Source of the DNA: an uncultured Clostridia bacterium
GTDB taxonomy: Bacteria; Bacillota; Clostridia; UBA1381
DNA: 21,077 nt
NCBI GenBank assembly: GCA_934454215.1
Contig: CAKSGG010000051.1
Location: 1-21,077 of the forward strand
Direction of reading: 5' to 3'
In this document: positions 14,838 to 21,077 of the stretch, piece after piece
Layout of the letters: each line of letters opens with the position of its first letter
Position numbering within the stretch: position 1 is the stretch's first letter
The notes under the pieces: model-generated
Told to the model about the DNA's origin: nothing
Database searches by the model: none
Seen by the model: only the letters and a program-made list of their open reading frames with translations
Translations under genes and position numbers: made by a program

Positions 14838-14878
14838 ATATGATATCATAACGATATTTTGATATTTTTCAAGTACGG
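14838..14878 (-). promoter_or_regulatory. Palindromic operator-like block, copy 2
   Basis: On the minus strand CCGTACTTGAAAAA is followed by TCAAAATATC and TGATATCATAT, closely matching 2636-2677 upstream of the integrase. It contains ATGATATCAT and two more GATAT words. TTGAAA with a 16-base spacer and TATGAT could be the promoter of the DUF927-like gene, whose start is 83 bases away. The overlap with a promoter suggests an operator. Confidence 0.55.
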
Positions 14879-14887
14879 CACTTTTGC

Positions 14888-14933
14888 AAAAAAAAAGATA
14901 AGAAATTTTTAAAATCAAAAATTTCTTATCTTT
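14888..14933 (-). terminator. Helicase operon terminator
   Basis: Perfect 17-bp stem (14894-14910 with 14917-14933) and six-base loop, followed on the minus strand by a run of nine Ts. It lies about 25 bases past the stop codon of the 784-aa gene. Confidence 0.92.
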
Positions 14934-14957
14934 AAACAATATTATCGTGCTGAATAA

Positions 14958-17312
14958 TCAGCTCTTTGCAGAGCGGCTTTCTATAGCATACAGGGCAACA
15001 AATTTGACAAGGGTATCAACATCCTCTTCGTCCAAAGGATAATATGAGTCACCTACAATTTTCTTTCCTTTTCTGCTACTTCCTGTATCTTTTTCCTCAT
15101 TTTCGCTATCACCTGTATTTTTTATCTCTTTGGGTTTCCCGTGTAAAAACGGATATCTTGAAAGTTCTATACTGTATTCATTGTCGTTATAGCTAACATC
15201 AAAATATACATATAGTTTTACAGGCGCCTTATCGAACGTTTTGAGTGCCTCTTCGATTGTATATGAAAAATCGCTGAGTTGGATTTCACTTGATGAATGA
15301 TTGGAAATATTCTCTGTCACTTTATTTATTATATCAACTGTTTCTTCGCTGTTATCACATATTTGAATGCAGCAATAATAACTTTTATTTTTTTCTAACA
15401 ACTTAAATTCTTTCAATAAATCTCCCAATGGTTTTTCATATACCTGACGTTTTTTAAGCTTTTTGGGTATGCGTTTAATAAAGTCTCCGCCTGTGTATAT
15501 AGCCTTTGACAGATTTAATAAACTTGTTTTATTATTTATTCCAAGCGTTCGAGTTATTATATTGTCATCCAATATCCCAAATGAAAATCCCTGAAAGTCT
15601 TTACCGAATTCCTCATCAAACAAGACCTCGGAATTTATTCCGTTATATATGGCTTTCTCGTTTATATTGCTTACACGCAAGCCCTTAAAATACTCTATTA
15701 TACGGTTAGCTGTTTCTTCAACTTTTACAAGCTGTTCAAGCAATTTTAAATTCCGTCCTGCAATTATAATCTCCGATAAGGACAAAGAAACCCATACATC
15801 ATTGCCCTTAAAGGTCAGAATGTTTTCCAATTTACTGTGTATAGACAGAGGCGCTTGTGTTGATATAAAATCCACTGTGTTATCGCTAATTTGAGATTTT
15901 ATATGTTCTTTTACTTTTTTTGCAACCTTATCAATGTTATCTTTGTTATCAAAGAACTTATCTGCCTTAATATTAAGTTCTCTTAAGCACTCTTCTATAT
16001 CAAACGGTTTCGGTTCTATCTCCTTTAAAGATACATTGTCAGATACATTATCATATACTTTATTTACATTAAAATCGGGTTTAAAATATACTCTGTAGTT
16101 AATAAATCCTTTTTCCCTGAATACTTTAAAAAGTTTGTTTAACCTACTTATTACTGTTTTATATAATGCATAGCAATCAATCCACGAGGCAATTTCATTA
16201 ACACACGCAACGTTAAAATTCAAATACGGGGAATAGGGGACATATATCTTATTATAATTGTCAGCCAAGCATTTTGCGGGTATTTTTAATCTTTTTGCTA
16301 AATCATATTCATCGGTCGGCTGAATTTCTATTTCAATATAATATCCGTTTTCGGGGGCAGTCACATTACTGCCTGTAACCTTAAAGTCCAAGTCTGAATA
16401 CCCGATTGCTTTCAGATACAATGTATTTTCGTCTTTTTCATCCTTAAAAATATCAATGATATATTTATCAAGGTGTTCCTGAACAGCAGAAATTGACGGA
16501 ACATATAAGCCATCGTCAGGGTACAAATCTTCCAAGCTGTGTAAATAATTCAAAACCTCAGGTTCATTTACCGTATTAAACATAAGGGCATTTTCGTCAT
16601 TGTCGTATTCGGGAAAATTTTTCTGTGAATACAAGTATAAAATTTTCCTGTTGTAAAAATCAACATACTGTCTTACTGCTGTATTAATCGGCTCAATAGT
16701 TTTGTTAAGTTCTGATTTTATTTTATTAAAATCAGCAAGTAATTTACTGTATTTACCTTCTATTCTTCTATCCAATTTACCCTTTTTGGCAGATTTAATT
16801 TCTTCACATATAACTCCGTCCAATACGGTATAGTTACCGTCTGATAAAGCAGGGAGATTATTATAACGATGCAATAATTCTTGAATCTTTTTTCCGTATG
16901 TGCTCTTACCGTTTATGTAATTTAAAACGACAAAGTCCGCAGCACCTGAATTTATGTATTTATCAGCTGTTTTAATCAATTCAGGAATACCGCTTGCCTT
17001 TGCATATTCTTTTAAAAAATTATAAAATTCATCTTTTAAGTCCCGAGGTATATCATCATATTTTTCAACATTAGTCATAGATATTCTCGTGCTGAGATAA
17101 ACAAAAAAACTACCGTCAAATATCCGAACTATATGAGAACAATAATTTTTTATATTATCAAAAATATGCAATGAAGTTTCAACATTTTTAATATAACTCA
17201 AAAGTTTTTCATTCCATTCAGTTCGCAGGGCTTCGATATTTTCACGAATATCCGATTCCAATAATTGCAAAGCCTCAATGTCATCATTATATAATTTTTC
17301 GAATTCGCTCAT
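14958..17312 (-). CDS. Unrecognised 784-aa protein of the helicase operon
   Basis: I do not recognise a family. I chose the ATG at 17312 (MSEFEKLYNDD) because AAAGGAG lies nine bases upstream; an in-frame ATG at 17348 would read MAFPQDLKEYNH through that site. No signal peptide, membrane segment, P-loop or nuclease motif is visible. The first 60 residues and several later stretches are coiled-coil-like (LESDIRENIEALRTEW). Two segments look alike in style: a beta-rich YYIEIEIQPTDEYD part near 330 and YYCCIQICDNSEETVD near 650. The C-terminus has a charged low-complexity linker (ENEEKDTGSSRKGKK), then a helical end. It is last in a three-gene operon, 43 bases after the DUF2290-like gene. It may be a structural or sensing subunit. 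Confidence 0.82.
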   Translation of the reverse strand: MSEFEKLYNDDIEALQLLESDIRENIEALRTEWNEKLLSYIKNVETSLHIFDNIKNYCSHIVRIFDGSFFVYLSTRISMTNVEKYDDIPRDLKDEFYNFLKEYAKASGIPELIKTADKYINSGAADFVVLNYINGKSTYGKKIQELLHRYNNLPALSDGNYTVLDGVICEEIKSAKKGKLDRRIEGKYSKLLADFNKIKSELNKTIEPINTAVRQYVDFYNRKILYLYSQKNFPEYDNDENALMFNTVNEPEVLNYLHSLEDLYPDDGLYVPSISAVQEHLDKYIIDIFKDEKDENTLYLKAIGYSDLDFKVTGSNVTAPENGYYIEIEIQPTDEYDLAKRLKIPAKCLADNYNKIYVPYSPYLNFNVACVNEIASWIDCYALYKTVISRLNKLFKVFREKGFINYRVYFKPDFNVNKVYDNVSDNVSLKEIEPKPFDIEECLRELNIKADKFFDNKDNIDKVAKKVKEHIKSQISDNTVDFISTQAPLSIHSKLENILTFKGNDVWVSLSLSEIIIAGRNLKLLEQLVKVEETANRIIEYFKGLRVSNINEKAIYNGINSEVLFDEEFGKDFQGFSFGILDDNIITRTLGINNKTSLLNLSKAIYTGGDFIKRIPKKLKKRQVYEKPLGDLLKEFKLLEKNKSYYCCIQICDNSEETVDIINKVTENISNHSSSEIQLSDFSYTIEEALKTFDKAPVKLYVYFDVSYNDNEYSIELSRYPFLHGKPKEIKNTGDSENEEKDTGSSRKGKKIVGDSYYPLDEEDVDTLVKFVALYAIESRSAKS

Positions 17313-17316
17313 GTGG

Positions 17317-17342
17317 TTATACTCCTTTAAATCCTGTGGGAA
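17317..17342. repeat. Duplicated translation-start segment, copy 1
   Basis: This 26-nt stretch covers the ribosome binding site of the 784-aa gene. It matches 20576-20601 near attR in the same orientation with one mismatch. On the minus strand both copies read TTCCCACAGGATTTAAA followed by RGAGTATAA. Confidence 0.75.
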
Positions 17343-17355
17343 TGCCATACTGAAT

Positions 17356-18015
17356 CTATTCCCAATTTATATGTATCATTTTTCTTTCAATTTGAGTAAT
17401 AGTATCATCATATACGCCTCGACATTGTTTTAAATTCGTCTGAATGCCATAAAAATGAAACATCACAAATTTAGTAAATTCCGAAAATGTTACAATGCTT
17501 TTTATTGGAATGCGACAACTTTTGTGATTAGAGAGCGTTAAATGTGTTGCGGGGTGTTCTACGTCTGTATGATTTTTGGGATCATAATCTATTCTTAGAA
17601 ATATTGGCACACCTTGTTCATCTGAAAACCAATCCAAATCATTATTTTCATATTCTTTTATTTCATCAATGGTCCATATTTTGTTATGTTTTTTCATAAA
17701 CACCAGGCGTTCTTTTGAAATCATTTCATTTTCAACAATGAATTCAGCTTGAATAATACTTTTGTCATATAACAAGAGCGAATATTGCTGACCTGAGAGT
17801 AATTTATCCATAATGTTTTCGCCAGAAATGTGCTCATCATATACTATGTTGCAAATATTCCTATCTTTTCCAGGAAAAGAAATTTCATAAGATTCTTTTG
17901 CTGTTTTTTGACATGACGGTGGTCTATAATCTCTTACAAGATTTTTATCATATAATTCTTCTATGGTTTTTCTCATATCACCTAAGATACTTTTAACCAT
18001 CTTAGATGCATTCAT
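17356..18015 (-). CDS. DUF2290-like protein
   Basis: A 219-aa soluble protein that I place in the DUF2290 family from its C-terminal half: a Thr-His-Leu-Thr core (HPATHLTLSNHKSCRIPIK, about 153-171), followed by TFSEFTKFVMFHFYG (about 176-190). The conserved His, Cys and Arg residues could form an active or metal site, but no activity is known for the family. It starts one base after the helicase stop codon, and its ribosome binding site GGGAGG lies inside the helicase gene, so the two are tightly coupled. The 784-aa gene follows after 43 bases. Context suggests that it works with the helicase in a single complex or pathway. Family assignment is from memory of the motif. Confidence 0.7.
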   Translation of the reverse strand: MNASKMVKSILGDMRKTIEELYDKNLVRDYRPPSCQKTAKESYEISFPGKDRNICNIVYDEHISGENIMDKLLSGQQYSLLLYDKSIIQAEFIVENEMISKERLVFMKKHNKIWTIDEIKEYENNDLDWFSDEQGVPIFLRIDYDPKNHTDVEHPATHLTLSNHKSCRIPIKSIVTFSEFTKFVMFHFYGIQTNLKQCRGVYDDTITQIERKMIHINWE

Positions 18016-18016
18016 G

Positions 18017-20155
18017 CTATTCTTTTCCTCCCAACATGGTTATAATTTCATCTTTGCTCATGCCGAATAATTCTTGCATTAATTGAATCTTTGTTACATT
18101 ACCTGCACCGGTAAGTTTATCAATCAACGCTTTAGTAGTATCGATAGTCTTAATATCTTTATCTGCCACGTCTTTATTATTTAAAAAAATCTCTTTTAAT
18201 TTTTCTTTATCTGGATATTTGGAAAAATATAATTTATAATCATGTTTTTTTATCTCCTCAAATTCTTGTTTCAGGGTTTCCATATCTTCTCCAAATCCAA
18301 GAACTCTAACCCATCCTTTTGAACGAGTAATTGCAGTAAATAATGCATTTCTATCAGCTCTTCTTTGCAGAGAATTAACACACTTTTGAGAATTTACAAT
18401 ATAAACCATAAATGTTTCATTTCCCTTAGCTCTTCGAACACTTGAATATACAATTGAATCATCTCTAAAAAAATCTTCCGGATTCGCCGCACCGGCGGTA
18501 TGAATATCATATTTGTATATTTCCAGCTCATCATGATAGTCAAAGGCATCAACACCAAAAGCACTTTCCGAATTTATATCTGTTTTAATTCTGCCTATAT
18601 GCATACAATTTTTATTGTAATCATACGCATCCATATCAATAACCATAATATCTCTAGGTAGCAACTGCTGATTTTCAAGATCGTCTTTTAACATATCTAA
18701 TAAACTTTTGTACATATTATCAGCATTATCATAGCTAAGAAAGTCTATTATGTCTTTTTTATCAACTTTTAATAATTCAGGACTTGTTTCAGATGTCCTG
18801 TACAATATAGTTTCATTTCCTTCGACTATAGGAGTATCTGAGACATATCCGATTGTTTCCCATACAGATGACGAACTAGGCAGTTGTAAAATTCCTTCTT
18901 TTCTGTATAATCCCATCCCTATTGCGTGCGCAGTAACAATCGCATTTCCCTGGTTTCGGTAGCATACGGTCAATGGTGTGTCATGTTCTACATCTCTACC
19001 AAAAATTTGTTTAGGATTAGGCATTGCCTCCTCGTTCAATTTCTGTAATTCATCATATGCATAAACAAGCCGCTGCTCTTTTCCTAAAATTTTCAAACAT
19101 AACTGTAAATAGTTTTTATCAAAATCTTGTGCCTCATCAATCAATATACAATCATACATTTTTTGGAAGTTTTTTATTGTCGCAAGTAAATCACCACACA
19201 TTTTAGAAAATATGTTAGTAACTTTGCCGTATTCTGCCTTTGCCTCATTTACATTTTTAGGTGAAATCCCATGTCGCAAGCAAACCTCATAATATACTCC
19301 TGTAGATGAGGCGGAACCCCAAGATTGCATAACCTTTAATTTTTCAGTATTATATTTTGCTCCGTCGTTTTTAGCTGCATAAAATCTACCAATCAATGTT
19401 TCAAGTTGCTCCCGTAATGTCCGCGTTGAATATGTTACAACTATATTCCATTCAGGATGCGCAGTATGGAGTTCAACCGCCTTTCGTGCAAGAACAATAG
19501 TTTTTCCGCTTCCTGCCATGCCACGAATACGCTGTATTCCTTTTACATCAGAGAGAATTGCATCCATCTGACGATCATCATATTTTTCAATTAAAGAGGA
19601 CATCTGGTTTATGGCATAAGCCTTTGTTCCCTCCGAAACATTTTCTCTCTCTATTCGGGTGTTAATTCCATATGCTTCTTGCAATCCTGATAATATTTTG
19701 GAGTATAAATCATCTGTGATAGTTTCAGAAGTGCTTTTTACATAGGAAATAGCCTCATCTATGCTGTTCACAAGTGGATAATCGTCTTGCTTTTTTATAC
19801 TAGCTATTGAATAAGTAATTGTATGAAATGTAAAAATTAACTTTCTTCTTTTAAAAAGGAATTTCTGCCTTTTAAACTTCGTTTCCACTTTGGAGTATAT
19901 GTCATCCTGTATTTCTCCGTAATCTGTAACTGGCTCAGTAAGAATATTAAAAATATATACACCCATTTTACTTACTAATGCCATATCCACGCATATTCTT
20001 CGATTAGCAATTTCATCAATGTATATAGGATATCCTAAATACAATTCTCCTATTAAATCAGGAAAATTTTCATTTAAAGCTTGAACAAAATATTCTGCTA
20101 CTTCGCATTTTTTACTATCTTCTAATGTTCCCAAAATGTTTAATTTTGTTTTCAC
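18017..20155 (-). CDS. SF1 (UvrD/Rep-like) helicase with N-terminal nuclease-like domain
   Basis: A 712-aa protein counted from the GTG at 20155, which has AAGGTGA eight bases upstream; a GTG at 20164 is possible. Helicase motifs: Walker A GMAGSGKT (about 212-219), Walker B LIDEAQDFD (about 338-346), motif III-like YAYDELQKL (about 365-373), VCYRNQGNAI (about 397-406), and a late FTAITRSKGWVRVLG motif (about 606-620). Residues 1-90 resemble the NERD or PD-(D/E)XK fold by pattern (RRICVDMALVSKMGVYIFNI), but the usual E-x-K after the Asp strand is absent, so it may be catalytically dead. A 100-residue tail follows. It should translocate on or unwind DNA or RNA-DNA. First gene of the operon. Confidence 0.87.
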   Translation of the reverse strand: MKTKLNILGTLEDSKKCEVAEYFVQALNENFPDLIGELYLGYPIYIDEIANRRICVDMALVSKMGVYIFNILTEPVTDYGEIQDDIYSKVETKFKRQKFLFKRRKLIFTFHTITYSIASIKKQDDYPLVNSIDEAISYVKSTSETITDDLYSKILSGLQEAYGINTRIERENVSEGTKAYAINQMSSLIEKYDDRQMDAILSDVKGIQRIRGMAGSGKTIVLARKAVELHTAHPEWNIVVTYSTRTLREQLETLIGRFYAAKNDGAKYNTEKLKVMQSWGSASSTGVYYEVCLRHGISPKNVNEAKAEYGKVTNIFSKMCGDLLATIKNFQKMYDCILIDEAQDFDKNYLQLCLKILGKEQRLVYAYDELQKLNEEAMPNPKQIFGRDVEHDTPLTVCYRNQGNAIVTAHAIGMGLYRKEGILQLPSSSSVWETIGYVSDTPIVEGNETILYRTSETSPELLKVDKKDIIDFLSYDNADNMYKSLLDMLKDDLENQQLLPRDIMVIDMDAYDYNKNCMHIGRIKTDINSESAFGVDAFDYHDELEIYKYDIHTAGAANPEDFFRDDSIVYSSVRRAKGNETFMVYIVNSQKCVNSLQRRADRNALFTAITRSKGWVRVLGFGEDMETLKQEFEEIKKHDYKLYFSKYPDKEKLKEIFLNNKDVADKDIKTIDTTKALIDKLTGAGNVTKIQLMQELFGMSKDEIITMLGGKE

Positions 20156-20383
20156 ATTGCTCACCTTCTTTTAATATTACTTTTCATATAAAATATCTTA
20201 ATAAATAAACTGTTTTATTTAGTAGTCCTGATAACGTTATAACAAATGGTGGTTTAGAAATTATTATTGTTATTAAACTCAAAAACTCACATTTAGTTTG
20301 AACTATTTTTCAGGCATAATCTCTGATATTCCAAGCTACTAATTTTACTATTGGTTAAATCCTTGATTTTACAAATTAATAAT

Positions 20384-20412
20384 AGTATATCATAAAGTTG
20401 TTAAAAATACAA
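20384..20412 (-). promoter_or_regulatory. Helicase operon promoter
   Basis: Minus-strand TTGTAT (20407-20412), 17-base spacer and TATACT (20384-20389). It leaves a leader of about 220 bases before the helicase start. In that leader, AAATAAA-ACAG-TTTATTT and ATAACGTTAT are small palindromes; I see no riboswitch or small gene. The bidirectional terminator at 20466-20522 insulates this promoter from the rubrerythrin gene. Confidence 0.6.
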
Positions 20413-20465
20413 TTGACATACTAGACGAATTTTATTATAGTTAATCATATATAGTGTGTAGTATC

Positions 20466-20522
20466 AAAAAAATTCTTCCAGACATCATAAAAAGATGATA
20501 GCATTCTGAAAGATGTTTTTTT
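20466..20522. terminator. Bidirectional terminator upstream of the helicase operon
   Basis: CTT-CAGA-ATCAT and ATGAT-TCTG-AAG arms form an imperfect hairpin. A run of seven Ts follows on each strand (A run at 20466-20472, T run at 20516-20522). Confidence 0.6.
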
Positions 20523-20575
20523 ATAACCTTCTTGACCAATAAAGATGCTAGCTGTCTAAGTGTTTACATATGCCA

Positions 20576-20601
20576 TTATACTCTTTTAAATCCTGTGGGA
20601 A
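20576..20601. repeat. Duplicated translation-start segment, copy 2
   Basis: 25 of 26 bases match 17317-17342. No gene follows it on the minus strand: the frame continues FPQDLKEYN, GICKHLDS and a stop. It looks like a relic of a lost gene start or of a past recombination between related modules. Confidence 0.7.
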
Positions 20602-20618
20602 AGTGGGAATGTGGGCAA
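20595..20618. repeat. Tandem 8-bp repeats GTGGGAAW
   Basis: GTGGGAAA, GTGGGAAT and GTGGGCAA lie head to tail with exact 8-bp spacing, and ATTGGGAT follows as a diverged fourth unit. Inverted GTGGGAA copies lie near attL (366-383). Candidate binding sites for the integrase or an accessory protein. Confidence 0.6.
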
Positions 20619-20747
20619 ATTGGGATATTTTCTATCATAAAAAACACCCCTCAAATGCAGTGTTCAAGCCATTTCTGGCAATTTCGATTGGGATATTTCC
20701 CGATTTTGAGGCTCAAAATCACCTGTCAAAAACAGTAATATCCCAAT
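20619..20747. repeat. ATTGGGATATT repeats near attR
   Basis: ATTGGGATATTT occurs at 20619-20630 and 20687-20698, and its inverse AATATCCCAAT at 20737-20747. A TATCCCAAT copy near attL (263-271) makes four copies, all within 250 bases of an element end. Confidence 0.6.
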
Positions 20748-20764
20748 TTTATCCCAGTAAAAAT
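20739..20764. repeat. Right arm-like repeat (TATCCCAAT...GTAAAAAT)
   Basis: Matches 263-288 at 22 of 26 positions in direct orientation. It lies next to the terminator for the rubrerythrin gene and about 100 bases inside attR. Confidence 0.5.
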
Positions 20765-20767
20765 CTC

Positions 20768-20804
20768 AAAAAAGGGGTTTGCAAGGTCTGCAAATCCCTT
20801 TTTT
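20768..20804. terminator. Element-borne terminator for the restored rubrerythrin gene
   Basis: AAAAAAGGGGTTTGCA pairs with TGCAAATCCCTTTTTT over 16 bp with one G-U pair and a five-base loop. T runs flank it on both strands. It lies 52 bases past the restored stop codon and inside the element, so the element replaces the terminator that it displaced. Confidence 0.88.
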
Positions 20805-20820
20805 GAATCATCAGGCAAAA

Positions 20821-20851
20821 CCCCTGTAATGCCTTATTTTAAGCCATTTGT
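20821..20851. repeat. Right end-specific repeat, copy 2
   Basis: Partner of 215-245. The last 16 bases (20836-20851) are identical to 230-245. Confidence 0.6.
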
Positions 20852-20855
20852 AGGC

Positions 20856-21077
20856 TTAGTTGAAATATCTCTTTAAAAGTCCCTCAAAGCCTTTTCCGTG
20901 TCTTGCCTCGTCCTTTGCCATTTCGTGAACCGTATCATGGATCGCGTCATAGCCCAGCTCTTTGGCGCGTTTTGCAAGCTCCAGCTTACCGGCGGTTGCG
21001 CCGCATTCTGCCTCGGCACGCATGGTTACATTTGTCTTGGTGCAGGGTACAACAACCTCGCCCAAAAGCTCTGCAAA
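20856..21077 (-). CDS. Rubrerythrin / NADH peroxidase, C-terminal part (runs off the window)
   Basis: The last 73 residues of a ferritin-like diiron protein, cut by the window edge; the frame is open through 21077, so an apparent start at 21065 is internal. The segment has the second diiron motif of the four-helix bundle (MRAEAECGATAGK and HEMAKDEARHGK, with the E-x-x-H pattern provided by DEARH). It ends at the bundle without a C-terminal rubredoxin domain, as in reverse rubrerythrins, where rubredoxin is N-terminal. These proteins remove hydrogen peroxide in anaerobes. The last codons and the stop are in the att repeat, and the final residue is Asn instead of the native Gly. The gene is therefore complete but with element-derived codons at the end. 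Confidence 0.9.
   Translation of the reverse strand, partial: FAELLGEVVVPCTKTNVTMRAEAECGATAGKLELAKRAKELGYDAIHDTVHEMAKDEARHGKGFEGLLKRYFN
20863..20912. repeat. attR direct repeat
   Basis: Right copy of the 50-bp repeat at 156-205. It lies wholly in the coding 3' end of the rubrerythrin gene. Bases 20863-20894 are identical to the left copy. Confidence 0.88.

Larger units (their letters stand above)
156..20912. mobile_element. Integrative genomic island in the rubrerythrin 3' end
   Basis: The element is bounded by a 50-bp direct repeat with two mismatches (156-205 and 20863-20912), which puts the unit at 20,707 bp. A tyrosine integrase sits just inside the left end. The repeat corresponds to the last codons of a rubrerythrin gene whose body lies at the right edge, so the integration site is a protein-coding 3' end rather than a tRNA gene. 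Inside are a toxin-antitoxin pair, a serine resolvase, an amidoligase operon, surface proteins, a DUF927-like ATPase and a helicase operon. I saw no relaxase, coupling protein, type IV secretion or phage structural gene, so transfer would need help from another element. Confidence 0.88.

Noticed and set aside
1105..20325. 13-nt word AGGCATAATCTCT shared by 1105-1117 and 20313-20325
   Set aside because: A 13-nt match is expected by chance several times in a window of this size and it has no matching context.
20595..20618. CRISPR-like short repeats
   Set aside because: The repeats are 8 bp with no spacers between them and no cas genes are in the window.
20532..20806. Plus-strand frames of 68 and 78 codons near attR
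   Set aside because: They run through the arm-like repeats and the terminator hairpin and lack ribosome binding sites; they look like chance frames.

Overview
The window looks like chromosomal DNA of an anaerobic, low-GC Gram-positive bacterium, most likely class Clostridia. The signs are strong AGGAGG-type ribosome binding sites, AT-rich spacers, S-layer-homology and copper-amine-oxidase-like wall proteins, and a reverse-rubrerythrin/NADH-peroxidase gene. I could not name a genus. Almost all genes lie on the minus strand, so transcription runs from high to low coordinates.

Nearly the whole window is one integrated element of about 20.7 kb inserted into the 3' end of the rubrerythrin gene. 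The gene enters at the right edge (20856-21077) and its last codons are repeated at the left edge (149-206). A 50-bp direct repeat with two mismatches (156-205 and 20863-20912) marks attL and attR. The element supplies replacement C-terminal codons, a new stop codon and a new terminator (20768-20804), so the host gene stays complete. The original stop and terminator are stranded at 88-151. Further repeats inside both ends look like recombinase arm sites.

Layout from left to right: attL; a RelB-YoeB type toxin-antitoxin pair (385-911) with a near-perfect promoter; a tyrosine integrase (1116-2501); a serine resolvase overlapping a small Ser-less resolvase-like gene (2779-3598); an unrecognised 294-aa protein; a gamma-glutamylcyclotransferase-like plus amidoligase operon (4956-6321); a degenerate AP2/HNH-type protein (6439-6984); a gene-poor stretch; a two-gene surface operon of an S-layer-homology protein and an LRR/transglutaminase/copper-amine-oxidase-like protein (7651-10809) behind a structured leader RNA with an intrinsic terminator; small genes; a DUF927-like P-loop ATPase (12032-14755); then a tight three-gene operon (14958-20155) of an SF1 helicase, a DUF2290-like protein and a 784-aa protein I do not recognise; and attR.

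The integrase explains integration and the toxin-antitoxin pair could stabilise the element. The DUF927-like ATPase may be its replication or maintenance protein. The integrase and amidoligase promoters share a 16-nt block over the -10 region, and a similar palindromic 42-nt block sits upstream of both the integrase and the DUF927-like gene, which suggests element-wide regulation. No relaxase, type IV secretion or virion genes are present, so it is better called an integrative genomic island than a conjugative element or prophage. The helicase/DUF2290/784-aa operon is the best candidate for an undescribed system, plausibly defence against phage or other mobile DNA; that role is inferred from architecture and location only.
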